The position numbers and the translations under genes were made by a program. From the NCBI GenBank assembly GCA_965240325.2, contig OZ251235.1, positions 1,922,001-1,986,000 on the forward strand: a stretch of 64,000 nt of DNA, in the 5' to 3' direction. The notes below the pieces were generated by a model. That model was not told the DNA's origin. It searched no databases and worked only from the letters and a program-made list of their open reading frames with translations. Below, piece by piece: positions 10,462-20,309 of this stretch (position 1 is the first letter of the stretch; every line of letters starts with the position of its first letter). The DNA is from Rebecca billardiae RCC1528 (taxonomy: Eukaryota > Haptophyta).

Positions 10462-12021
10462 CTATATTGTCGTAGTCAAGGGCACGTCGCTCCCTGGTGG
10501 ACGCCGGGCAAACAGGGCATGGTCGTACGCCTCCTCGCTGCCCAACTGCGAGCCGTCATCGATGGCATCCAACAGCGCGCGCACGTGATGCTGTGCGCGC
10601 CGCTCATGCTGCTTAATCGACGCCGAGTCCGACCGCGGTCGCCGTCGTTCGACTTCGCGATGGCGAGTACGGTCAGCCAGCGCCACGTCGAAGGTGAGTA
10701 GCAGTCCGCCGAGTGCAGGCGGCGCGATCCCGCGCGTCTTCAACACGTCACTCAGCGCGGCGTGGTACTCGCTGACCCATCTGCGCGCGTTATGCTTCGA
10801 CCCTACCACCCACCCGAGCAGCATAGCCAGGTCCTTTGCAGGTGGCCCTCGACCGATGTCGTCAAAGTCGATCAGGTGCACCGAGGGCAACGTGAGCGCC
10901 GCTGCAGGGGCGGGACCATGGCCGCTACGAGCGGCGCGTGTCCCGTTGGGCACGGCAGGGGCGTGCGCGGCCTCCGAGGCACGGCGGCCTCGCGCCCTGC
11001 CGGCGGGTGTGGGATGAGGGCTGTCGTGGACCAGCATGTTCTCCCCTTTGATGTCACCATGGATGAGGCACATCCACTGGCTGGCGTCCAGCCACCTCTC
11101 AAGGGCACGTGCAGCAAGCGCGAGGCGCTGCCAAAGGCCCCCGTCTGTTTGCGTGCGGCGGAGTGCCTCGATGTTCCCCGTGCTGGTGTAATCGTCCAGG
11201 TTGCAGCAGCCGCCATGCACCTTGAGGCCCTTGAGCTCTGGCAGCGTGATGCCCCACGTCCAGCCGTGCAGGCGCGCGAGTGCGTGCAGCGCAGCGCGTT
11301 TGTTTGCGGACGTCGGCTGCTCCGGGAGAGGCTTCCCCTGGACCGCTTCCATGGCGACCAGCAGCCCTTCCGACGGCGTGTCCAGGACGAGCAGCGTGCG
11401 CGCTATCGGGACCGACGCTGGAGGCCCGATGAGCCGCGGCTGGTGCCACTTCCACCAGCTGAGCACGTTGAGCTCATGCCAGTCGTCAATCGCAACGCCG
11501 CCGGTGCCCTCGGCTTGCGAGGCATTCTGCGCCGTGCCAAGCAAACGGTAGATCTGCTTGACGATGATGCGACTCCCCAGGCGATACACGTTGCGCATGT
11601 GTACGCCCGGGTTCACTAAGCTCTTGACCAACTGAATGTCCGGCATGCCGCCAGCTGCTGGCGCAAAGCCAGGCCCGTGCTCGCGTTCGATGGCTGCGAT
11701 CACGGACGCAACAGTCTGGTTGCTGAGCCGTGGTGGTGGCCTATCGCGCAGCTGCCGTCGCTCCAATCGGCGCTCGCGGATGGCTCCGCTCGGGCGAGCT
11801 CGTCGGGCGACATCGCACGCGTCGGCGGGCATCGCCCACCGCCACTGGCGCTCGCCGCACCGACTCGTGTTGAGGGCAGGTCCAGGAGCGATGCCCACGG
11901 TGAGGCGAGCAGCCTCGATCATGGGCAGCAGGAAAGCGCTCGCGATCGAACGCGTCGCCGCCGCCGCCGCGTGCGGCGGCAGCGCTGCGAGAGCCAGCAC
12001 GACAGCCGCGCGGACCATCAT
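10462..12021 (-). CDS. APH-fold small-molecule kinase with signal peptide
   Basis: 519 residues from the Met at 12021. The frame continues upstream to 12189, but that part crosses a dispersed repeat (12100-12170), so the downstream start is preferred. It also gives a good signal peptide (MMVRAAVVLALAALPPHAAAAA). The kinase core is recognisable: a Lys strand (SRIIVKQIYRLLG), the Brenner catalytic loop LIHGDIKGENMLVH (Asp and Asn present) and the DFG-equivalent VHLIDFDDIGRGPP. This is the phosphotransferase (APH/choline kinase/fructosamine kinase-like) superfamily; the substrate cannot be told. A low-complexity insert separates the catalytic loop from the IDFD motif. An export signal on an APH-like kinase suggests a secretory-pathway or organelle enzyme (inference). 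No intron is needed. Confidence 0.75.
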   Translation of the reverse strand: MMVRAAVVLALAALPPHAAAAATRSIASAFLLPMIEAARLTVGIAPGPALNTSRCGERQWRWAMPADACDVARRARPSGAIRERRLERRQLRDRPPPRLSNQTVASVIAAIEREHGPGFAPAAGGMPDIQLVKSLVNPGVHMRNVYRLGSRIIVKQIYRLLGTAQNASQAEGTGGVAIDDWHELNVLSWWKWHQPRLIGPPASVPIARTLLVLDTPSEGLLVAMEAVQGKPLPEQPTSANKRAALHALARLHGWTWGITLPELKGLKVHGGCCNLDDYTSTGNIEALRRTQTDGGLWQRLALAARALERWLDASQWMCLIHGDIKGENMLVHDSPHPTPAGRARGRRASEAAHAPAVPNGTRAARSGHGPAPAAALTLPSVHLIDFDDIGRGPPAKDLAMLLGWVVGSKHNARRWVSEYHAALSDVLKTRGIAPPALGGLLLTFDVALADRTRHREVERRRPRSDSASIKQHERRAQHHVRALLDAIDDGSQLGSEEAYDHALFARRPPGSDVPLTTTI

Positions 12022-12099
12022 CGAATCGAGACGGACAGCCGAGTGCAAGGACCAGTGACACGTGAAATTGGCTCCCCGCAGACTGGGACAAAACGGGAG

Positions 12100-12170
12100 A
12101 GGCCCCCCGTTCTGAACGTTCTCCAAACGCGTTTGGGGCCTTGCCGTTCTGAAAGGTTTGCCAAACGGCT
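12100..12170 (+). repeat. Short dispersed repeat, copy 1
   Basis: The block GTTCTGAACGTTCTC, the palindrome CCAAACGCGTTTGG and GGTTTGCCAAACG recurs at 13710-13781 with a few changes. It lies just upstream of the APH-like gene. Confidence 0.8.
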
Positions 12171-13709
12171 GTGAGTCCGGATCGCACATGAGTGGCCAGC
12201 AGTTTGCCCGGACTGCTAGTCGTGGGCTCGTGGCTCGTCTGGATCTGGACTTTGCGGTCGCTCGTGAGTCGTAGTAGAGGACTACGAAGCAGTATTATTC
12301 CAACCGTCGTCCGTCGTCGGCCGGCGGCGCTGACCAGTCGCTGCTCGATGAGCTTCGGAGCAGTGATATGTGACCGCCCGAATGCGGGAGCTGACGACAG
12401 GCCAGGACGACTGCTGATGCCGTTATGGTAAGTCGCCGCAGCACGGTCTAGCGGTCTGGCCCGCGTGACCGCCGCCGCGGATGACGGTGACGTGGCTGTG
12501 TGCGAATCAAGCCTCGACGGGCGTCGGCCAACCCGTCGGCCACAGGATGCCCACTTTTGCCCGTTCATCGGCCAGTGGCCGACTACGACGAATAAATGAA
12601 TAAATGAATATTCATTCACTCCTTTTTTCTTTTTCGGCAAAAGATTATTCACCACTCGGGCAGAACGTATGGTACCCCAACGAGTTCGGCTTGACTCTCA
12701 GTCTGGGCATGATCTCGTCGCAGAAGCTGCTTGCAGCCGACTACTGTGCTGCGGCAGCCACCGCTCGTCCGCTCGCCGCGAGGCTGCCGCAGTCGCCGCG
12801 TCGGCAGACGTGGTCTGCGTGAGACGATGCCGCAGCGCTGCTGGCAGTGCAAGCGCGAGCCGTGGCAGAAGTAGGGGTCGTGGGCGCGGGCGTGGGCGCG
12901 GTCGCTGGCGCGGGTGCGGCCGCTGACTCGCCCTCAGAGTCTCGCCGGGCTCGCCGCCTGCTGCACCTCGCGTCCTTCACTCGCCGGGCCGGCGCGCAGA
13001 ATCGGCAAATAAGCTACATCGCAATAGACATAGTCGCCTGTAACTTAGATATAGTATATCAGATTAACACACACAGGCACACACACACACCTGCCAAGCT
13101 CGGTCGAGACCGCCACTGGGGCTCAACAAGTCCACCAGTTGGGTCGGCCGAGCCCCGGGGCCGCCCTCTCGAACTACGACCGTGCAGAGTCGGACAGTGC
13201 TGCAGCCCGCGCGGCGTGCTCACGCGGCCATCACGCGCCGGCGCCGTGGCTGCCGTGCCGTCCGGCGCGGCCTACGAGTACGGCGGTCCGGCCGCCGGAC
13301 GGCCATCGGCCAATACCCATCGGCCAGAGATGGATGGTCGACCGCTAACCATCGGCCATGGCCGCCTAGCGGCCAATATCATCGGTCATGGCCGGCCATA
13401 TAGGCCTTGATTCGCACATAGTGACGTGGTACGGTGGTTGGTACGTGCCGGCCCGCCGACTGCGCGTCCGCGCCGTCACGGCGCCGTGCGCGACTGCGGC
13501 ACCGTCACGGGGCGCACGGCTGCACAGCCCGGGCCGACTGCACTGGTCCGGCAGTCTTGACTCTGCGCATACAACTACATCAATCGTACGAGTGACTAGA
13601 GTCGGCACGCCCCGACCGCTGCGCCGGGGCCGCATCAGGGCAGCGGCGCGGGCGCGCCGCCGGCTGCGCCGGCGGGCGGCCTGCGGCCGCCGCCGGCTGG
13701 CGGCCGGTG
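12171..13709. other. Intergenic, nothing recognised
   Basis: Short frames only. A 14 bp palindrome AATGAATATTCATT occurs near 12604 and a CA-rich stretch at about 13064-13092. Confidence 0.5.
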
Positions 13710-13781
13710 GAGGCCTGCCGTTCTGAACGTTCTCAAACGCGTTTGGGGCCTCGCCGTTCTGAACGGTTTGCCAAACGCTCC
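13710..13781 (+). repeat. Short dispersed repeat, copy 2
   Basis: Second copy of the 12100-12170 block, same orientation, with one base lost in TTCTCAAACGCG (so the 14 bp palindrome is broken) and a better GTTCTGAACGGTTTGCC half. Confidence 0.8.
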
Positions 13782-13833
13782 CAGTCTGGCTCCCCGACGT
13801 GATGTACACACGTCTCACGGTCTGTACTAATTC

Positions 13834-13880
13834 TATGATTTAAAGACACAGGCACGAGGGCGCAGCTCTCCTGATTCGTC
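13834..13880 (-). repeat. SINE-like repeat end
   Basis: TTCTATGATTTAAAGACACAGG then CGAGGGCGCAGCTCTCCTGATTC, the same unit as at 15554, 36219 and 57880, and as the reverse complement near 57223-57270. Confidence 0.7.
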
Positions 13881-13959
13881 TGTCGAAGTACTGAATGGAG
13901 TTAATGGAGGATGTCGGAGCGCGTTGGCCGCCTCTTAGAGTATTATTAATATTGTATGC

Positions 13960-15258
13960 GCATCATTAGCGAGGCCCACACCCACGAGGGAATGTGCAGC
14001 ACGCGGGGCGGGGCGGGTAGCCCGTTGCTCCGCGCGAGCGCGGGTACGCGCTATATGTGCCGCATGTCGACCGCGATGGCGTCATCGAGCGCCTCGCCGC
14101 CGACGAACGGCCGCCAGAGTAGATCATGTGCAGGTCCTTCTGCCGCCAGCCGAGAGCGGTCGTCGCGAGGATGCTTGTCGATGTCGGCTCCAGGCATGAT
14201 GGGCTCGGCGCAGGTCGCGTTGACGTCGTACACGGCCACCACGCTGAGCACGAGCGCGTTGACGTTCACGCGGTCGTCGCTCTTCGCATCTTCGACAGGT
14301 CTGGCGCTCGCGTGCTCGGCGGCACGAGGAGCTGTTGGTTGTGCGCGCGCGCGCGCACAGCGACAGCGTGTGCCACTCGCGATCGAGAGTGGGCAAGCGC
14401 TGCTCACGCGGGCACACGAATCGCAGCGCATCCGTCAACGGCGTGACGACGTCCGCCTCGTCCCGCAGCGCCTGCGCCATGGACGAGGCCATGGCGCGGC
14501 GATGTTGCATGCTCGACGTTTCATCTCTCTGCGGATGGCATCACGGGCTTGTCTGTGTCGCGCTGCGGCGAGGGTCGCCAACTCGCGATGACGCGGTTGC
14601 TGCCACGGCGACAGACCCGGGAGGTGCGTCCGCTGCGCGTCGTACGCCGTTGGCGCTGCGCTTCCGTCGCATTGGTCACCGTCGACGCCATGCAGGCCGG
14701 ACGTGGGCCCGCGAGCGACGACTGAGTCCGGTGCGCGGATTCCGGCGATCGAGTTCAGAAGGCCGCGCCAAATCTTGCGTCGCGTGCGATGGCGCTTCCC
14801 GCCCGCGAGACACCTCGTGATGAGGGCCTTTCCGCACCGCGCCCGACGCGCGGCGGTGGATCGCGCGAGGCGGTCATCGTGCGCAGCGCATGATGCTATG
14901 GCCGGTGCGCGCTTTCGACGTGCACGTCGGGCGAGGATCGCCCCAGGTCGCACGATCGTGTCGACGCGCCGAGCGTACCGCTCCAAACGCGTCGATTTAG
15001 CCCCCGTTCGACCTGCACGCGAGACGACGAGGGCAGCAATCGCGAATCGGGCGAAAACCCCGTTCGGGAATCCCCGCACGATGTCCGCGCCGGCGTTGGA
15101 TTCGGCGCGCGCGGCCCACGCGCTCCGCGCCAGGTGCCATATGGTTTTCGGCCGAGCGTCCCCAGTGGGAGCTGCGAGGGCGCCCGGTAGTGAGCGAAGC
15201 GATTTTCTTTTCTCTGCGAGGCGATTTTCTTTTTTCCTTTTCCTTTTTCTTATCTTTT
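13960..15258 (-). repeat. Repeat B, copy 1 (decayed coding element)
   Basis: A 1.3 kb block repeated at 27980-29862. Read on the minus strand both copies carry the same protein-like segment, with landmarks LPTLDREWHTLSLCARAR and AKSDDRVNVNALVLSV followed by VYDVNATCAEPIMPGADI. In copy 1 the (CG)n tract at 14341-14358 is 18 nt long, against 20 nt in copy 2, and breaks the frame there. The element ends at a T-rich tract near 15190-15258. The protein family is not recognised. Confidence 0.8.
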
Positions 15259-15361
15259 TCCCGGGCACTACCAGGGGCGGACCTACGGCCCGCCATTTTA
15301 ATTCGTGACAAAGCCCTGCCAGGAGACCTGTCCAGCTCCGACCCCCTTTAATTGGGTGTGA

Positions 15362-15535
15362 CGTACTGCTGAGGAAAGTAATACCGGAGTAGGAATACGA
15401 AGAATGAAGCCCGAAACGTTTTTGGATTAGGCACGCCTCGGGAATCGAGAACGCATGTCGTTACCTTTTTGAGCGCGCCTCGTGGGGACGTCGTTGCGAT
15501 TCCCACCCATTTGTTGACGCTTTTCTACGACCACC
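15362..15535 (-). repeat. Dispersed repeat A, copy 2
   Basis: Full-length copy in inverted orientation, extending at its left end to GGTCGTAGAAAAGCG and at its right end to CAGCAGTACGTCAC. It defines the element as about 175-200 bp. Confidence 0.85.
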
Positions 15536-15553
15536 CCGCACCCCCCTTGACCC

Positions 15554-15605
15554 ATTCTATGATTTAACGACACAGGTAGGACGGCGCAGGTCTCCTGACC
15601 ATCCG
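15554..15605 (-). repeat. SINE-like repeat end
   Basis: TTCTATGATTTAACGACACAGG followed by GGCGCAGGTCTCCTGA, the same unit as at 13834, 36219 and 57880. Confidence 0.7.
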
Positions 15606-15669
15606 CTCCCAAGTTCAGGAACCGCGACGATTGCTCACCGCGCCGCGTGCGCTCGGCACACACGATTGA

Positions 15670-16583
15670 GTATGACAAACGAGCTCAGCGCGCTGCTGCA
15701 GGAGGTGAAGGCCACGCGCGACACGCAGAACGGCGCTCAGCCGGCGTGGCTCGACGACGCTGCCGGCACTCGCGCTCGCACTCGCACACACGTACGTGTG
15801 CGACGAGGATCAGCTCCGCGGGCCTCCGCCAAACCCAGCGCCACAGATGCCATCGTCGGCGTCGCGAGGTACTGCGCCGATCTGGCGGAGATCCAGCGGC
15901 ACGTGGCGGCGATCAAGCAGCCGCAGCCGCATCAGATGACGTGCACGAACGGCCTCATGGAGAAGCTCGTACCACAAGCCTACCATAAGCCCGACCCGCT
16001 CGCCGACTTGCCCGACTACTACTCGCGCTGGCTCGTCATCAACGGGCGCGGCCTTCGAGCCGTCACCCGCGCCGCGCGCGGCTCGCGGCGCCATTGCGGA
16101 GGTGCGTGCCCGCCGGCGCGAGCTGCACAACACAACATGCACACCGACGCGAGCCGCTCGTACCATGTCGTGCCCGACGGGCCGTGCTCAGCGACGGCTG
16201 CAAGCCTACGCCATGCAGTCGGTTGTGCCCTGCGCCGCTCGCCCCGCACCTGCAGACCCGAGACCGGTGGGTCATCCGCGGTGCGTGCCGTTGCCGCGCC
16301 GTCGTGCCCGAGCGGCCGTGCGCAGCGACGACTGCATCGACGGGCGCCTCGCCGTGCGCCTCGGTGGGCTGCGTGCAGAACCGCGGTGGCGGTGCGGTAG
16401 TTACCGTGCTGCGGCGCCGCGCGCGCGCGCCCGCGGCGCGCCACCGGATGATACCGTTAGTCAGCGCTGAACGGCCAACTCGTCCCATCGTCGTCGGGTC
16501 TGCCGGCCCTAACCAGCTTCTCCGTCGCGTCCTAGACGCGCTGTGTTCGACCAGCCCCACCGGGACAGGCCGCCAGGCCCCTG
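15670..16583 (+). repeat. Repeat C, left arm of inverted repeat, with open frame
   Basis: Left arm of a large inverted repeat whose right arm is 16733-17512. From the ATG at 15672 it encodes a protein-like segment starting MTNELSALLQEVKATRDTQNG, with YCADLAEIQRHVAAIKQP, KLVPQAYHKPDPLADLPDYY and RWLVINGRG, before degenerating into Arg/Ala-rich sequence after about 16090. A GTGCGT donor-like site at 16102 could mark an exon end. The family is not recognised. It could be a captured gene fragment or an old element. Confidence 0.7.
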
Positions 16584-16732
16584 TGATGACGCTGTTTTTA
16601 ATAAATTAATTAACGACGCAGGTAGACCTAGGGCAACAACTGGCTAGTTTCAGACCCGCCGCTCCTTTTGGGAGGCCGCTCCGCGGCCCCGCGGAGCACG
16701 GAGCAATTTAAACAGCGGGGGCCTTGCGGCCT
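16584..16732. other. Spacer of inverted repeat C
   Basis: About 150 bp between the arms. It contains a SINE-like end (TTAATTAACGACGCAGG at 16606) and a GC-rich hairpin (GGCCGCTCCGCGGCC). Confidence 0.7.
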
Positions 16733-17512
16733 TGTCCCGGTGGGGCTGGTCGAACACAGCGCGTCTAGGACGCGACGGAGAAGCTTCCCAGGGCCGGCAG
16801 ACCCGACGACGATGGGACGAGTTGGCCCTTCAGCGCTGACTGACGGTATCATCCGGTGGCGCGCCGCAGTCGCGCGTGCGATTAAGCCGCAGGCGCGGCA
16901 GCGCGGCACTTCTGCAAGGCCCACCGAGGCGCACGGCGAGGCGCGCGTCGATGCGGTCGTCGCTGCGCACGGCCCGCTCGGGCACGACGGCACGGCAACG
17001 GCACGCACCGCGGATGGCCCACCGGCTGTAGGCGCGGGGCGAGTGGCGCAGGCCGGCAGGGCACAACCGACTGCACGGCGAGTAGACTGGCCTGCAGCCG
17101 TCGCTGAGCCGCACGGCCCGTCGGGCGGCCGCGCCCGTTGATGACGAGCCAGCGGGCGAGTAGTAGTCGGGCAAGTCGGCGAGCGGGTCAGGCTTATGGT
17201 AGGCTTGTGGTACGAGCTTCTCCACGAGGCCGTTCGTGCACGTCATCTGATGCGGTTGCGGCTGCTTGATCGCCGCCACGTGCCGCTGGATCTCCGCCAG
17301 ATCGGCGCAGTTCCTCTCAACGCCGACGATGGCATCCGGCGCTGGGTTCGGCCGAGGCCCGCGGAGCTGTTCCTCGGTCGCGCACGTGTGTGCGAGCGCG
17401 AGTGCCGGCAGCGTCGTCGAGCCACGCCGGCTAAGCGCCATTCTGCGTGTCGCGCGCGGCCTTCGCCTCCTTCAGCGGCGCGCTCGTTCGTCATACTCAA
17501 TCGTGTGTGCCG
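16733..17512 (-). repeat. Repeat C, right arm, frame broken by a stop
   Basis: Reverse complement of 15670-16583 with a deletion of roughly 100 bp relative to it. The shared protein segment is kept (NCADLAEIQRHVAAIKQP and KLVPQAYHKPDPLADLPDYY), but the Gln codon at 15738-15740 of the left arm is a TAG here (plus-strand 17431-17433), so this copy is a pseudogene. Confidence 0.75.
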
Positions 17513-17560
17513 AGCGCACGCGGCGCGGCGGCGAAAGCACAGTGCGTCGCGGTTCCTCGA

Positions 17561-17765
17561 ACTAATCTGGCAGCCTGGCCTATTGCCATGACAGCAGCTG
17601 TGCTGATGAACTTATAGGCTTAGCTGTGCGACGCTTGCTTGCGCCTGACCACTGACTTGATGATGCATGGGAAGTGAGGTGAGACCGGGGAGGCCCGACT
17701 CAGGTGCCTGCCCAAGCCCGCCAAAGGCGCTGGTTTGGGCTGGCCCAGTCGGGCTTCCGATCCCC
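17561..17765 (+). repeat. Direct repeat D, copy 1 (~205 bp)
   Basis: From ACTAATCTGGCAGCC to TCCGATCCCC, nearly identical to 19822-20029 apart from a small insertion (CAG) near the right end of copy 2. The two copies bracket the RNase H remnant and may be terminal repeats of one retroelement. They do not have clean TG...CA ends. Confidence 0.85.
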
Positions 17766-18167
17766 TCTCCCCCACCCGAGCCGAACTGACGGGCAGGGAC
17801 GTCGTACGCTGACCGTACGATGCCGGTGGCCCTGTGGGTGGCCACCGACTGGAGGGAGCGGGTGCTCAACGTCCAGCCGGGTCCACCCACCAACCCAGCC
17901 CCCGAGGGGACAGGGCGGGCACACAGGCGATGCTGGTGCGCAGCAGCGGCGCCGGTCGCCGCTCACTGCTGAGCAGGCGACGAGCGGCGGTGCCCAGTGG
18001 CACTCATTCGGAGTGTGCGAGGTCAAGGCCCACAGGGGCACTCGCGCCGACGTGGCGCCGCCCCGCCTGCTTGCACAGCAAAGGCGCGGGCGGCCGCCTG
18101 CCTGCCCACATTATGGCCAGAAAGGCACCAGGCCACGTGTTGATCCCAGGCAGGACAAGCTGGCCGC

Positions 18168-18799
18168 TCACGCTCCCAAAGGACTGCTCCACGAAGTGGA
18201 AGTGTCGCCGCGCGAGGGCCTGTCAGCGACATTGGCCCTCGAGCGCACGTACTCAAACCACGCGTCACAGTGCGGCCCCGTGGCTGTGTGCACGCTGCGG
18301 CAGAGTCGTGCAAAGACGGGTAGCCCTTGATAAGACCAGCGAGCGCGCTCGCGTTGTCAATGAAGTGCTTCACCTGCCTGTCAACCAGCAGGTCAGGCTG
18401 CGAGTGGTACACTGCCACAGCTGCCAAGAGCTTATAGGCTGCCCGTTGTGCCAGCATTGTGCGACGCCACAGCGCTGAGGCTGTCAGCTTGCGCTGGGTC
18501 TGCGCCAGCGGCCGCCAAGCGAGCCGACAGGGCAGCAGTCCATGCCGCATGACCCAGCGCGTCCATATCCAGGGGAGGACCTGGCGGCGAGCTGACCAGT
18601 GCCGGTCAGCGCCGGGCCAGTGCAAGCACACCCATTCGGCCGCGGCAAGCACATCGGCGGCCAGGGCGGAGCCTAAGCCCACCATGTAGAAGGGGTGCTG
18701 CATGGCCTTTGCGGCTGCAATCTGCTCGAGCACACCACGCGCCTTTACCGGCGCAGAGGAGCCATCCTCTCTGGGCATCGATGCTCGCCATTGCACCAT
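18168..18799 (-). pseudogene. Retroelement RNase H-like domain, frameshifted
   Basis: The first frame (from 18799) reads a retroelement RNase H core with KLLAAVAVYH and FIDNASALAGLIKGYPSLHDS. After a frameshift near 18310 another frame carries the expected end, CDAWFEYVRSRANVADRPSR, before a stop at 18168-18170. These two blocks match the RNase H domain of DIRS/Ty3-type and related elements (acidic Asp in FIDN, the N-AD-SR end motif). No convincing reverse transcriptase was found upstream; frames there (18800-19732) are disrupted. It lies between direct repeats D. It is dead, judging by the frameshift. Confidence 0.7.
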
Positions 18800-19600
18800 T
18801 CACTAGGGCAGCGCAGCAGCCGGCCGCTCGTGGCCGACACCAGGAGGAGCGGAGCCGGAAGGCCGGTGCTGCCGCCTTGAAGACCGATGATGCATGCGCA
18901 ATGCCTTGGCGCTGGCGCCGGAATGCCGCCCGCCGCGCGGCGTCCGCCGCGAGCGCGGTCTCGCTGGAACCCATTGCGGGCGCTGACGTCCGTCCGCAGA
19001 AGGCCTCTTTGCCCCGTCGCGTGCGGGCCACCCGACGGAACTTGTCGCGCCTGCGGCCCAAGGGTTTCGTCGCCGCGACGCCAGCCCGGAGCGGAAATCA
19101 GGCGCGCTGATTGCCACATGGGTGCGGACGACGCTGAGGCCCGCGCAGAGGCCCGCGCCGCGGCGGAGCGGCGGGCCAGAGCGGTGGCCCTGCATGCTGC
19201 GCATGGGGGCAGGCCTGCCCGCGCTGGCGCGAATGCTGTGCCACCCGATAACTTGCAGGAGGAGCCCACACCGACGGGCGTGGCCCAGCGCGATTATGGC
19301 GCTGCTGAGCTGCCGGCGAGCAAGCAGAGCCAGGTGAAGCCCGCTCGCCCAGCAGGTCTCCATGTCGGGCCCAAGCGTCGGGGATTGACTTGCAGCGCGC
19401 AAGCGCGGTTGACCGTTGAGCGGTACATCCTTGGGCTGTGAGTGCCACTCGCAAGCGCTCCAACCGGAGCGCCCGTGCCGCCGCCAAGACGGGCGGCAGC
19501 TGCAGCGGCGGAGGCAACGGCAGCGGAGGCCGTGCGCCGACCGGCAAGAGCAAGCAGCACGAGGCATGCCGCGCCTAGCTCCCTCAGGGTGGGTGGGTGG

Positions 19601-19823
19601 GAAGAAAACGCGCTCGGTGCGCTCCCCTGCTGGCTCGGCAAGCCATGGAGCCAATGGCTCTGGCGACTGCCTTTTGGTACGGTGCCTGTCGCGCGAGGCG
19701 AGCAGCGTGCCTTCACGTGCGGCCTGCGGCACGCCCGTTTTGCCCGGACGTTCACTGTCCGGCTCAGCCGGTGCGGCTGCAGATTAGTAAGTTACCACGA
19801 GCCTTCGGTCGTTTTCACCACAC
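19601..19823 (+). repeat. Direct repeat D', copy 1 (223 bp)
   Basis: Matches 23546-23768 along its full 223 bp with one visible difference (GAGCCAATGG against GAGCCGATGG). It abuts direct repeat D copy 2. Confidence 0.9.
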
Positions 19824-20029
19824 TAATCTGGCAGCCTGGCCTATTGCCATGACAGCAGCTGTGCTGATGAACTTATAGGCTTAGCTGTGCGACGCTTGCT
19901 TGCGCCTGACCACTGACTTGATGATGCATGGGAAGTGAGGTGAGACCGGGGAGGCCCGACTCAGGTGCCTGCCCAAGCCCGCCAAAGGCGCTGGTTTGGG
20001 CTGGCCCAGTCGGGCTCAGTCCGATCCCC
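19822..20029 (+). repeat. Direct repeat D, copy 2 (~208 bp)
   Basis: Second copy of 17561-17765. Directly preceded by D', so in the minus orientation the order is D, D', degraded retroelement frames, D. Confidence 0.85.
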
Positions 20030-20309
20030 AACGCACTGTCCAGCTCACTATCCCAACGCAACCTCACGCTGGGCATGCGCCACTACAGCCGAAAGAGGCC
20101 GTGCGGCAGCGCTGCTCTGCCAGCTGCTGAGGTCATAACTCCGACCCGGCTGGGTAAGGGGGGCAGGCCCTCCAGAATGGAGTAGCCAGACCGGCCCCCA
20201 AGCAGGGGATAACTGAGCGCGCGTGTATAGTTGCACATGCATCCAGCGACTGCTGTCGCAGGCCAGCACCCGCGCAGCAACATGAGGAGCCAACCCCCAT
20301 GTGTTCCCC

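Noticed and set aside
15672-16400. Functional gene in the left arm of inverted repeat C
   Set aside because: Only the first ~140 residues look protein-like, the rest is Arg/Ala-rich, and the twin copy is broken; kept as a repeat with an open frame.
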